A stretch of 34,098 nt of DNA, from positions 1 to 34,098 of the forward strand of contig SXRF01000116.1 in the NCBI GenBank assembly GCA_005792635.1, in the 5' to 3' direction. This stretch comes from Rickettsiales bacterium (GTDB lineage Bacteria; Pseudomonadota; Alphaproteobacteria; Rickettsiales; SXRF01). The notes beneath the pieces are model-generated. The model saw only the letters and a list, made by a program, of their open reading frames with translations, did no database searches and was not told the origin of the DNA. The position numbers and the translations under genes were made by a program. This document shows, in pieces, positions 1 through 8,461 of this stretch (within the stretch, counting starts at the first letter, position 1; every line of letters starts with the position of its first letter).

Positions 1-2
1 GC

Positions 3-1154
<1,152 letters not shown>

Positions 1155-1176
1155 CCAAACGCAAAAGGAAACCTCT

Positions 1177-1395
1177 ATGACCAACCTTAAATCCCTCGTT
1201 ACAGCATCCGCCCTGGTACTAGTGCTGGGCGCTGCCTCCCCCGCTATTGCCGGTGAACATAAAACCGAAGATAGAAAAAAAGTGGAAAAGCACGACCACA
1301 AAGAGAGTGAACACAAAGACAAAAAAGCAAAAAAAGAAGCCGAACATGAGCATAAAGAAGGCGATGGCCACGAACATAAAGATGAAAAGAAATGA
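1177..1395 (+). CDS. Small secreted His/Lys/Glu-rich protein, putative periplasmic metal-binding
   Basis: This is a 72-residue protein. The ATG at 1177 was chosen because AAAGGAAA lies just upstream and because it gives a clean Sec signal peptide (MTNLKSLVTASALVLVLG, then ASPAIA before the likely cleavage at GEH). The whole mature part is low-complexity and charged, with repeated KHDHKESEHKDK and EHEHKEGDGHEHKDEKK units, so His alternates with acidic and basic residues. Such His-rich periplasmic peptides next to RND and CDF exporters are usually inferred to bind or buffer metal ions; that role is inference here. It lies 22 bp after the RND gene and is probably co-transcribed with it. It is not recognised as a named family. 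Confidence 0.7.
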   Translation: MTNLKSLVTASALVLVLGAASPAIAGEHKTEDRKKVEKHDHKESEHKDKKAKKEAEHEHKEGDGHEHKDEKK

Positions 1396-1426
1396 GCATA
1401 CATACACAACAATTATGAGGGAGATT

Positions 1427-1570
1427 ATGCAGCACACAAATCCACCACTCAGAATCCGCATGTTAAGATACGCTTACTTTTTTACAGTAATTGTTTTTAC
1501 ATCGCTGGCAACTAACGCTTTTTTTGATAAACAGCATGGGTACATCCACACATTTTCATCGGACAAATAG
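1427..1570 (+). CDS. Hypothetical 47-aa single-span membrane peptide
   Basis: This small ORF begins with ATG at 1427, preceded by a good ribosome-binding sequence (GAGGGAG, 3-9 bases upstream). It encodes a basic N-terminus (MQHTNPPLRIRMLRY), one hydrophobic stretch (AYFFTVIVFTSLATNAFF) and a short polar tail (DKQHGYIHTFSSDK) with two histidines. It fills the gap between the His-rich protein and the CDF transporter on the same strand. No family is recognised. The frame stays open much further upstream, but that part overlaps the His-rich gene in another frame and has the composition of a shadow. Whether this peptide is made is uncertain. Confidence 0.35.
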   Translation: MQHTNPPLRIRMLRYAYFFTVIVFTSLATNAFFDKQHGYIHTFSSDK

Positions 1571-1608
1571 TGGGAGAGATGCGGCATTCTTAATTAAAGA
1601 GATCAGCT

Positions 1609-2223
1609 ATGAGTTCCTGCCACGATCATTGCGATGCAAAAACAGAGCAATCCACAGCTTATCGTAAAGTGTTGTGGATATGTTTGATTGCCAACGCGGT
1701 GATGTTCGTTGTGCAGATGATCGCGAGCTATGCCGCGCATTCCGTTTCGCTGCTGGCCAATAGCGCGGATTTTTTTTCCGATGCCGCCAATTACGGCATC
1801 AGCCTCTATGTGCTGAATTTATCGCTACGCCAGAAAGCCAAAGCCTCGATGTTTAAGGGCGTTTCTTTGGGCTTGGTGGGGCTATGGGTGGCCTTTGAGA
1901 CGTTGCACCACGCGCTACAGCCAGAACTGCCAGAACCCTTCATTATGGCCGCTATTAGCGTTGTTGCACTGGCGGTCAATGTCGGCTGTGCCGTACTACT
2001 TTACAAATACCGTGGAGGCGATAGCAATCGTGAATCCGTGTGGATTTGCAGCCGTAACGATGCCATCGGCAACATAGCGGTAATGATCGCTGCCGCTGGT
2101 GTGTTTGCCTCCAATACCAGCTGGCCAGATATTATTGTCGCCGCCATTCTCGGTTGGTTGGCTGTGACAGGTGCATGGCGGATTATCACATCGGCAAGAA
2201 AAGAATTAGTATATGAAAGATGA
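1609..2223 (+). CDS. CDF-family cation efflux transporter, short form
   Basis: This is a 204-residue cation diffusion facilitator. The Cys/His-rich N-terminus (MSSCHDHCDAK) is followed by about six hydrophobic segments. TM2 carries the family metal site as SADFFSDAANYG (D54, D58). In TM5 the usual HxxxD is replaced by NDAIGN (D151, N155), which may change metal preference. The protein stops right after TM6 (WRIITSARKELVYER), so it lacks the ~90-residue cytoplasmic C-terminal domain of YiiP/CzcD-type members. Family members exchange Zn, Cd, Co or similar divalent ions for protons in the inner membrane. The next gene's ATG lies inside its last codons (11-bp overlap), which suggests translational coupling. 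Frame and family are certain; the substrate is unknown. Confidence 0.88.
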   Translation: MSSCHDHCDAKTEQSTAYRKVLWICLIANAVMFVVQMIASYAAHSVSLLANSADFFSDAANYGISLYVLNLSLRQKAKASMFKGVSLGLVGLWVAFETLHHALQPELPEPFIMAAISVVALAVNVGCAVLLYKYRGGDSNRESVWICSRNDAIGNIAVMIAAAGVFASNTSWPDIIVAAILGWLAVTGAWRIITSARKELVYER

Positions 2224-2500
2224 AGGATTCCTGAGTTTTATAGAGGCATTTGAACGGCTAAGTCCGTTTGAGCTGGATTATTTCAGTAAAATTTTTTGCA
2301 CACATTTCAACGAACATGAATTAGTTCACTCTGCCAAAATAGACCAGCTAACGGCAATTAACTTGAAAGACATATTGATAAAAACCATGCGTGAGGCGCA
2401 TGTTGAAATTGCAGAACGAAGAGTAAAAGAAGCAGAACGAGGTCTCGATTTGACACGATCAAGGGTTTACGTTGATTCAACTCAAGAGGGAACACAATGA
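2213..2500 (+). CDS. Hypothetical 95-aa protein, paralogue 1 of a tandem pair
   Basis: This 95-residue protein overlaps the end of the CDF gene by 11 bp. The N-terminal half holds FLSFIEAFERLSPFELDYFSK; the C-terminal half is a long charged helix (KTMREAHVEIAERRVKEAER). It aligns end to end with the next gene, also exactly 95 residues: LSPFEL/LSPYEL, NLKDILIKTMRE/DLKFALTEAMRD and a shared VYV/IFV near the C-terminus. No family is recognised and no membrane segment or Cys/His motif is present. Coupling to the transporter suggests a link with metal resistance, but that is inference. Confidence 0.6.
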   Translation: MKDEGFLSFIEAFERLSPFELDYFSKIFCTHFNEHELVHSAKIDQLTAINLKDILIKTMREAHVEIAERRVKEAERGLDLTRSRVYVDSTQEGTQ

Positions 2501-2582
2501 TATAATTGCAACCAAAGACGTTGGGGCGTATTATGTGGCTCCCTGCTAGAGGGGAACAACATCTTACCACAAGGAGCAGCAT

Positions 2583-2870
2583 ATGATTGGAAATTATCTC
2601 AAGTTTAGCGAGCATTTTGGTGGGTTAAGCCCATACGAACTTAATCATCTGAGTGAAGTGCTTTTATGTAAAATCGAATCCTTAGCCGAAGGGAAATTAC
2701 ATCTCGATGTCGGAGGGAAGGCGCTCACAGAGCATGATCTGAAGTTTGCCCTAACAGAAGCCATGCGTGATGTATTGGTGCAACTTCGTAAGCAAGAAAT
2801 CAATCATCAGCAAATTCACCTTGCACAAACAATGTCACAAATTTTTGTGACCGAAAATGTCGCTGCCTAA
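2583..2870 (+). CDS. Hypothetical 95-aa protein, paralogue 2 of a tandem pair
   Basis: The ATG at 2583 follows a strong AAGGAG site, so this is very likely translated. The protein is a diverged duplicate of the upstream 95-aa gene, with the same length and the same order of blocks (KFSEHFGGLSPYELNHLSEV, then EHDLKFALTEAMRDVLVQLR, then a Gln/His-rich helix). The 82-bp gap between the copies contains no other ORF. It is soluble and mostly helical by composition. The function is unknown. It is the last gene of the metal-resistance run before a convergent structured element. Confidence 0.6.
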   Translation: MIGNYLKFSEHFGGLSPYELNHLSEVLLCKIESLAEGKLHLDVGGKALTEHDLKFALTEAMRDVLVQLRKQEINHQQIHLAQTMSQIFVTENVAA

Positions 2871-2919
2871 CTGGCGAATGTTTTGACATCAAAGGCTTGA
2901 AGCCGTATCTTATCTTCTG

Positions 2920-3100
2920 AGGGGGCTAGAATCCCCTAAACACAGCGATTATTTGTAGGCTCGTTTCAGCAAGCCCTACTTCCGCACGCGTATGCGTCGG
3001 GAGTGGGTGAATAAAACACTTCCGAAAGGAAGGAATAAACCTGCGCCCGTGTTTAGGCGATTCTAACTCCCGGCACCAGTGCTGCGGATTTAGTTATTCA
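2920..3100 (-). ncRNA. Structured element A, C4-antisense-RNA-like, diverged inverted copy of element B
   Basis: This gene-free stretch is packed with complementary segments. AGAATCCCCTAAACAC (2928-2943) pairs with GTGTTTAGGCGATTCT (3049-3064) except at one position, and CGGGAGT (2998-3004) pairs with ACTCCCG (3066-3072). The two pairings cross each other. Local hairpins also exist (CTTCCG-ACGC-GTAT-GCGT-CGGGAG near 2979-3003; CTTCC-GAAA-GGAAG near 3019-3032). Read on the minus strand it aligns with element B (10968-11125) through blocks such as CGGGCGCAGG and CCCACTCCCGACGC. Two short complementary boxes pairing with two distant boxes recalls the C4 antisense RNA and its target in P1/P7-like phages. 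That identity is tentative; the homology between A and B is seen directly. Confidence 0.5.
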
Positions 3101-3102
3101 AA

Positions 3103-3137
3103 GGTGCGTCGGAAGAAATTTCGGCGCACTTTTTTAT
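3103..3137 (+). terminator. Rho-independent terminator
   Basis: The 10-bp stem GTGCGTCGGA / TTCGGCGCAC (two G-T wobbles) with a 6-base AGAAAT loop is followed directly by a run of six or more T. It would end plus-strand transcription coming from the metal-resistance genes or through element A. Confidence 0.7.
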
Positions 3138-3201
3138 AATCAAAACATATTGCTTGGTGTAGAGATGATCTGGGAATCAAATCATCATGTTAGCATCTAA
3201 T

Positions 3202-3230
3202 TTGATGGAATTATGCAGCTTTTATACTAT
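3202..3230 (+). promoter_or_regulatory. Candidate sigma-70 promoter for the RloC-like gene
   Basis: TTGATG at 3202-3207 and TACTAT at 3225-3230 are separated by 17 bases and lie about 30 bp before the start codon of the next gene, just after the terminator. The match to consensus is moderate (4/6 and 4/6). Confidence 0.35.
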
Positions 3231-3259
3231 GATTACACTATTAACAGCGATGGATTGGC

Positions 3260-5554
3260 ATGGCAGGGGCATTCGTAAAAAAGATAAATGTACTAAAAGA
3301 CTTCGGCTCCTTCGAAAATTTTTCGTGGTCGATCGGGCTGCCTGAATTTCGGAAGAATAATCTGTTTTACGGAAAAAATGGTTCAGGGAAAACGACGCTT
3401 TCCCATTTCTTCCAGTGTTTTGAAGACGGCAAGTTTCCTACAGATTTCGCAAAGCCGCCTTCGATGGAAATTACCACAAGCCAGAGCAAAACTTCCGATC
3501 TAAACGCTATTGCTGGGCGCATCAAAGTCTTTAATACCTACTACATCAAAAATAATCTCTTTTGGGATGGTGGCCACGCGACCAACCTATTGTGGCTTGG
3601 CAAAGTGGATATCGAAATTCAGAATTCGATCAACACGCTGGATAAGGATATCGGGCAGTTGGAAAAGGATGTGCCGGAATATGAAGCTAACGTAGGTAAA
3701 ACGGCAAATAACTTAGACCAGCTGCTAATCAATCATTCTAAAATCATACGCAATGCACTGGGATATCCGCAAAGCCAATATCAGAAAACCCAGCTCGGCA
3801 AAGATTTGCAGGAAATAGTCGATGGCAAATTGGCCGCGACCGATTTATCGGATGAAGAATACAAGGCAAAAATCGCCATAGCCAATGCCAGCTCGGCAGG
3901 ATCGGAAGCCCCCCAATATTCGCCGCGGCCGCTGAATTTGAAAATTCTTAGCGAATCGGTGAAGAGCTTGCTGGAAGAAAAACTCACGCCGACCATTACG
4001 ATTGACGAATTGATGCAAAGTCCTGCGCTCAAAAAATGGGTCGAAGAAGGGTTGAAGCATCACCATGAATCAGGCGAATGCAAATTTTGCAAACAGCCGA
4101 CACTAACGGAAGATCGCTTATCCGACCTAAAGAAATTCTTTGATGATAGCCAAAAGCAATTCGTAGCAAAGCTGCAGACGAAAACAGCCGAGTTAACGCA
4201 GCTAGTGAATTCGCTGGATGACAAAGTAGAAAATACCCAGCTCGCGGAGGATTTCGCCACCGAAAATAGCGCGGCCCTCACAACCCTGAAAAAGCAACGG
4301 ATGCAGATTCATGATGCGGTAAAGAAATTGTCGGTAGCGATTGAAGCAAAGGAAAAAGATTTATACGCCGACTATAAGGCGGAATGCGACAATATTGGTG
4401 CGCAAACCTGGGATGAATTGGTGAATGCGCATCAGTCTGCTGTCGCAGAAATTAACAAGGTGCGCGCCAAGCATAACGAATACCTGCAAAATTTTGGTGC
4501 CACGAAAAAAGCGGCGCAGCGAGAGATCGAATTGCATTTGGCCTTACAGCAGAAGGATGATTATGTAGCGCGTGCGGAGGCTTCGCAAAAAGCACAGGAA
4601 ACTCACGCCCAAGCAGCCGCATCCTTGAAAGAAAAAGTAGGGCAACGAACAACGCTCAAAGGGCAAATTAGCAGTTCGCACCAGGCAGCAGAATTCATCA
4701 ACAATTTGCTGCGCCAGATGGGGCATACGCACATCAAGCTCGACTATGATGCCAAGCAACAAGCTTATATGCTAAAACGCGGAGGTGCTGCGGCAAAACG
4801 CCTTAGCGAAGGGGAAAAAACCGCTATCGCGTTTGCGCATTTTATCGCCTCACTGCGACAGGAAGCATTCAACCTGGCAGAAAGCATTATCGTTATCGAT
4901 GATCCAATATCGAGTCTCGATGCGACGGCCTGCTATTTCATCTATGGTCTAGTCAGGTCGCTTGAATCTCAGGTCAGCCAGCTTTTCTTAATGACGCACA
5001 GCCATTCGTTTTTTGTACTGCTGATGCGGCATTTTCGTGGTCCAGCTTACGGCCACTATGAAGTCCACCGCTTTACCAACCCGGATAGCGATCTTGGGTT
5101 TTCTAAGATCGTTGAAATGGAAGAAACAAAAACAAAATACTTCTCAGAGTATAATTACCTTTTCTCCCAGATTTATGCCGCAGCCAAAGAGATAGGAAAC
5201 GGAGATGCGCTGGCATTCGACAGGCTTTACAGCTTGATGAACTGCTCTCGAAAACTGATGGAGGCTTTCTTAGGGTTCAAGCATCCGCATGAAAATAATT
5301 TTGAAAAAAGATGGAAGAAAGCTGTAGATGATTGCAAAATCAATATGGCTTTGCAGCATGCGACATTCAGAGTGATAAATTTCGGCTCTCACGGTGGTGT
5401 CGATGGGTTTCTTGTAGGTTCTGGCCTTGATGCCGCAGAAATGGCCGAAAGCGTTAGCTTGGTATTGGACTTCGTGAAAGAAGTCGATGACAAGCATTAT
5501 GACGGTATGGTCCTTTGCCAGAATGATGGAATTACGCTTGCCGTTGCCGCCTAA
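3260..5554 (+). CDS. RloC/PrrC-type SMC-like ATPase, putative anticodon nuclease (wobble nucleotide-excising tRNase family)
   Basis: This 764-residue protein has the architecture of RloC-like proteins. The Walker A (GKNGSGKTT, residues 38-46) is followed by a long coiled-coil centre interrupted by CKFC (C274, C277), the position of the zinc hook. Then come the ABC signature RLSEGEK (514-520) and Walker B IIVIDDPISSLD (543-554), with MTHSHSF as the H-loop. The ~200-residue C-terminal part contains R664-x3-E668 and H700, the same R/E/H order and spacing as the reported PrrC nuclease triad; another His is at 711 in FGSHGG. Family members cut or excise the tRNA wobble nucleotide when phage or DNA damage releases the ATPase, killing the infected cell. 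It stands alone between a terminator and the island junction. Nuclease activity is inferred. Confidence 0.75.
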   Translation: MAGAFVKKINVLKDFGSFENFSWSIGLPEFRKNNLFYGKNGSGKTTLSHFFQCFEDGKFPTDFAKPPSMEITTSQSKTSDLNAIAGRIKVFNTYYIKNNLFWDGGHATNLLWLGKVDIEIQNSINTLDKDIGQLEKDVPEYEANVGKTANNLDQLLINHSKIIRNALGYPQSQYQKTQLGKDLQEIVDGKLAATDLSDEEYKAKIAIANASSAGSEAPQYSPRPLNLKILSESVKSLLEEKLTPTITIDELMQSPALKKWVEEGLKHHHESGECKFCKQPTLTEDRLSDLKKFFDDSQKQFVAKLQTKTAELTQLVNSLDDKVENTQLAEDFATENSAALTTLKKQRMQIHDAVKKLSVAIEAKEKDLYADYKAECDNIGAQTWDELVNAHQSAVAEINKVRAKHNEYLQNFGATKKAAQREIELHLALQQKDDYVARAEASQKAQETHAQAAASLKEKVGQRTTLKGQISSSHQAAEFINNLLRQMGHTHIKLDYDAKQQAYMLKRGGAAAKRLSEGEKTAIAFAHFIASLRQEAFNLAESIIVIDDPISSLDATACYFIYGLVRSLESQVSQLFLMTHSHSFFVLLMRHFRGPAYGHYEVHRFTNPDSDLGFSKIVEMEETKTKYFSEYNYLFSQIYAAAKEIGNGDALAFDRLYSLMNCSRKLMEAFLGFKHPHENNFEKRWKKAVDDCKINMALQHATFRVINFGSHGGVDGFLVGSGLDAAEMAESVSLVLDFVKEVDDKHYDGMVLCQNDGITLAVAA

Positions 5555-5595
5555 CTACTTCAATGATTCTACTGGTAGAGACGGTGCATACTTTG

Positions 5596-5628
5596 AACAA
5601 CTAATCAGTTGTTTTGCTTTTCAAAAGC
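5596..5628 (+). terminator. Weak terminator-like hairpins after the RloC-like gene
   Basis: AACAACT-AATC-AGTTGTT (5596-5613) is followed by TTGCTTTTC, and then by the near-perfect palindrome GCTTTT-C-AAAAGC (5616-5628). The U-tract is imperfect, so termination efficiency is uncertain. Confidence 0.35.
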
Positions 5629-5666
5629 GTTGGATTTGCTATATCGGAGACACTAAAACGGTGTAG

Positions 5667-5733
5667 GTTATGTCCTCCGCCACCCCCCTTTCGGGTAGCG
5701 AAAATCCCCCGTGGGACAATTCTGGGACAGTTC
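5667..5733. other. Candidate integration junction: tRNA-Ser-3'-like scar plus GGGACA arm-type repeats
   Basis: GTTATGTCCTCCGCCACC resembles the last bases of a tRNA-Ser gene (acceptor strand plus GCCA), a common attB core for tyrosine integrases, but no tRNA body precedes it. About 25 bp on, GTGGGACA (5711-5718) and CTGGGACA (5722-5729) are repeated one helical turn apart. Almost the same 20-mer (GTGGGACAATTGCGGGACAA) recurs at 27222-27241, and an inverted TGTCCCAC lies in front of the integrase at 7262. The pattern fits attachment-site arms. The exact crossover cannot be fixed because no matching second scar is seen in the window. Confidence 0.4.
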
Positions 5734-5822
5734 AAAACAACAGGTGGCGAAATGCTACAAACTACATGACTTAAATAAAGTTCTATGGGATGGTGATCTC
5801 ATAACAAAAAATGGGATGCTAA

Positions 5823-6593
5823 GTGGCAAACGCTAATTTTAATGGTTTAAGTTCAGACTACTGGCAACAACAAAGAGAGCGCGTTGCTAATATGGTGCAA
5901 CGCTTACAGCTCCGTCCATTTACAAAAGACGGAAGAGATTTTCCTGATCCTGAATCTACAAGTCCACTAACGATTGGCGAAGGCAGAAGATTATCAGCGT
6001 GCGTAATGTTTATAGACATTTGCGGATTCTCAAACCGCCCTATGGACACACCAGTCGAGCAGGATTTAATGTTGCGTGTACTTGCCCTGTTTTTTAGCGA
6101 GATGATTAGAGTGGCCGAAGAACATGGCGGAACGGTTGAGAAAAATACTGGCGATGGCTTGATGGTTTATTTTGCAGATGATGCAGGTACGACTGGAACT
6201 TCATCTGTGCAAAAAGCTGTTAGTTGTGCGCTTACAATGCAGGCGGCAACATTTCATCTGATAAACCCTGTCATTAAAGCCAGTAATTCTCCTGAAATTC
6301 AGTTCAGAGTGTCCATGGATTATGGCAACATAACCATTGCTAGAATTGGTGCTGCTCGTAGGTTTTCATCGCACGCCGCTATTGGCACAACCGCTAACTT
6401 TGCCTCTAAAATGCTGAAGTTTGCCAAAGAAGATCAAATTATCATGGGAGAATTTGCAAAGCAAAAGCTGCCAATTGACTGGCAAATCCAATATATGCAA
6501 GTTCTTCCAATCAATAGCGGATGGACATATAGAGCGAATGGCTCACCCTATCCAATTTACATGTATACTGGGAGGTGGGCAAAACTAATATGA
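5823..6593 (+). CDS. pycC: Pycsar system pyrimidine nucleotide cyclase (PycC-like)
   Basis: This 256-residue class III nucleotide cyclase domain protein starts at GTG 5823; an in-frame stop lies one codon upstream. The two metal-binding Asp are in VMFIDICGFS (D65) and KNTGDGLMVYF (D111). The downstream block HAAIGTTANFASKML matches the conserved helix with N192 and K196. There is no receiver, membrane or other partner domain, as in Pycsar cyclases, which make cCMP or cUMP after phage infection. The call rests mainly on the next gene, a PycTM-type membrane effector overlapping by 4 bp (ATGA). The cassette lies between the island junction and the integrase, a typical spot for defence cargo. Which pyrimidine it uses cannot be decided here. 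Confidence 0.8.
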   Translation: MANANFNGLSSDYWQQQRERVANMVQRLQLRPFTKDGRDFPDPESTSPLTIGEGRRLSACVMFIDICGFSNRPMDTPVEQDLMLRVLALFFSEMIRVAEEHGGTVEKNTGDGLMVYFADDAGTTGTSSVQKAVSCALTMQAATFHLINPVIKASNSPEIQFRVSMDYGNITIARIGAARRFSSHAAIGTTANFASKMLKFAKEDQIIMGEFAKQKLPIDWQIQYMQVLPINSGWTYRANGSPYPIYMYTGRWAKLI

Positions 6594-7225
6594 GCACACA
6601 AAACACACAAACAACAACAGGCGAAGAAATATCACTGCCAGGTTTAGATCAGCCAGCTAACATAGTGTCGGGTGCGGTTAACACCGATGCGCCCCAAGAC
6701 GCAAAGCTATCGCATTCTCCCTTTCAACCCACCGACAAAATTCAGTGGCAATTTGCGTGTGAAACTCACAAATACATTCGTGAATTTATCAGCATCGCAG
6801 ATAATAAGGCTCAATGGTACATAGCGTTCGCATCCGCGTTTCTTGCATGGATGAACACTCAAAAGATATTTACGGTTTTCTGGTCAATCAAAGCAGCCGA
6901 ATGGCGTTCGGCCGATATACTCACATTGATTGCAATAATCGGTCTTTCTGTCTGCATATTCTTTTCTCTTTTGACCATCATTCCTAGATTAAAAGGATCA
7001 AAGAAGGGCATTGTTTATTTTGCAAGCATTGCAGAGCATGAAACATGCAACGACTATCTTGCAGATGTGCTACGCAAAAAAGATCAGGACATTGTTATTG
7101 AAAAATTGCGCCATGTGTATGAATTGGCAAGGGTATGTAATGGGAAGTTCAACACCCTTAAGTTTGCAGTTTGGTCTGGTGGTATTGGTCTTGCAGCTGG
7201 CATTCTTCTAATTCTAATGAGCTAA
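6590..7225 (+). CDS. pycTM: Pycsar effector, transmembrane type (PycTM-like)
   Basis: ATG 6590 overlaps the cyclase stop and lies 10 bases after GGTGGG; an in-frame GTG at 6575 is a possible longer start. The 211-residue protein has a disordered N-terminus of about 60 residues. Then comes the diagnostic helix HKYIREFISIADNKAQWYIA leading into a first hydrophobic segment (FASAFLAWM). A second span (LIAIIGLSVCIFFSLLTIIP), a cytoplasmic helical stretch (FASIAEHETCNDYLADVLRKK) and a C-terminal span (WSGGIGLAAGILLILMS) follow. In the described Pycsar systems the cyclic pyrimidine opens or disrupts such an effector in the inner membrane, causing abortive infection. The I-A-D-x-K-A motif plus this topology is the basis of the call. 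Confidence 0.8.
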   Translation: MSTQNTQTTTGEEISLPGLDQPANIVSGAVNTDAPQDAKLSHSPFQPTDKIQWQFACETHKYIREFISIADNKAQWYIAFASAFLAWMNTQKIFTVFWSIKAAEWRSADILTLIAIIGLSVCIFFSLLTIIPRLKGSKKGIVYFASIAEHETCNDYLADVLRKKDQDIVIEKLRHVYELARVCNGKFNTLKFAVWSGGIGLAAGILLILMS

Positions 7226-7397
7226 ATACGAGCGAGAAAAATCCAATCAAAATAAAATTAACTGTCCCACACTGATACTATCCACCTCAACCATTTGATA
7301 GCTCAGGGCTATTTACAAATATCATAACTATTTTTTCACTACACTATTGCTAAATGCTGCCATGTTTTGTAGTCTTTTGTCAGGAAAGGCGGGTGGA

Positions 7398-8456
7398 ATG
7401 GCGACGATTGAAACTAGGGAAACTGCTGACGGGAAAATTTCTTACCGCGTAAAGATTCGCATTCGTGGATTTCCGACTCAATCCGCCACTTTTGAACGCA
7501 AAACTGATGCTAAAAACTGGGCAGCACAAACTGAAACTGCCATCCGTGAGGGGCGATATTTTAAGAATACGGCTGCGAAAAAGCACACAGTTGCTGACCT
7601 TATCAAACGCTATTTGGAGCATCAAAACACCAGCAATAAAAAACGAGTGCTGGATGTTGGCTATTATTTGCAGTGGTGGGAGCAGCAAATTGGCGTTTAT
7701 CTGCTTTCCGATTTAAGCAAAACCCTGATTCTTGAACAGCGGGAAAAACTCATCAAAACGGGCATCAATGTGGAACAACGCGCACCTGCCACGGTTAATC
7801 GTTATATGGGCGTGTTGAGTCATGCACTTAGTGTTGCGGTGAATGAATGGGAATGGCTGCCCGCCCACCCAATGAAAAATATCGCAAAACTTCCCGAACC
7901 ACGCGGGCGAGTGCGATTTTTGGATGATTCTGAGAGGGTTAAATTGCTAAATGCCTGCAAAAATTCCACCAGCGACTTTCTTTATCCGTTGGTGGTGCTG
8001 GCACTTTCCACTGGCGCACGGCATGGCGAGCTGATTTCTCTGCATTGGCATCAGGTGGATTTCACCCGCCAAGCGATTGTGTTGCATGACACGAAAAATA
8101 AAGAACGCCGAGTTCTGCCACTCGCACACCATGCGTTGGAAGTAATGGAAAATCTATACCAAAAACGAAATGTGGAAAATTCGCTGGTGTTTCCTTCTCC
8201 CCGTGACGCTAGCAAACCAGTGCTTAGCAGATTTGCGTGGTTGGATGCTATTGAGAAGGCGGGCATCAAAGATTTTCGCTTTCATGACCTACGCCACAGT
8301 GCCGCAAGTTACCTCGCCATGAACGGTGCATCCACCAACGAAATCGCCGAGGTACTGGGGCATAAAACCCTCGCCATGGTCAAACGCTATGCCCACCTTT
8401 CTGAAGTACATACGGCGGGCGTGGTTACAAAAATGAACCAGAAAATTTTTGGGTAA
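7398..8456 (+). CDS. int: Tyrosine recombinase/integrase of the genomic island
   Basis: The ATG at 7398 (after GGCGGGTGG) gives 352 residues beginning MATIETRETADGKISYRVKI, the usual start of this subfamily; an earlier ATG at 7347 adds an unlikely leader. Catalytic residues are visible: R208 in STGARHGEL, the H296-x2-R299 box in FHDLRHSAASY, H322 in LGHKTLAMV and the nucleophile Y331 in KRYAHLS. The N-terminal arm-binding and SAM-like domains occupy about residues 1-160. It catalyses site-specific integration and excision. It lies 1.7 kb from the tRNA-like scar and just downstream of an inverted TGTCCCAC motif, and is followed by small island genes. It appears intact. Confidence 0.93.
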   Translation: MATIETRETADGKISYRVKIRIRGFPTQSATFERKTDAKNWAAQTETAIREGRYFKNTAAKKHTVADLIKRYLEHQNTSNKKRVLDVGYYLQWWEQQIGVYLLSDLSKTLILEQREKLIKTGINVEQRAPATVNRYMGVLSHALSVAVNEWEWLPAHPMKNIAKLPEPRGRVRFLDDSERVKLLNACKNSTSDFLYPLVVLALSTGARHGELISLHWHQVDFTRQAIVLHDTKNKERRVLPLAHHALEVMENLYQKRNVENSLVFPSPRDASKPVLSRFAWLDAIEKAGIKDFRFHDLRHSAASYLAMNGASTNEIAEVLGHKTLAMVKRYAHLSEVHTAGVVTKMNQKIFG

Positions 8457-8461
8457 TTAGC

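Noticed and set aside
1247-1426. N-terminal extension of the 47-aa peptide overlapping the His-rich gene
   Set aside because: Its Lys/Thr-rich composition is a frame shadow of the His/Lys-rich repeat; a proper ribosome-binding site exists only at 1427.
3061-3080. tRNA or tmRNA 3' end suggested by TTCTAACTCCCGGCACCA
   Set aside because: No T-stem or acceptor pairing partner exists; the bases are explained by pairing inside element A.
5560-5690. Complete tRNA-Ser gene ending in TCCTCCGCCA
   Set aside because: No D-arm, anticodon arm or matching 5' acceptor strand can be built upstream; only a 3'-end-like remnant is present.
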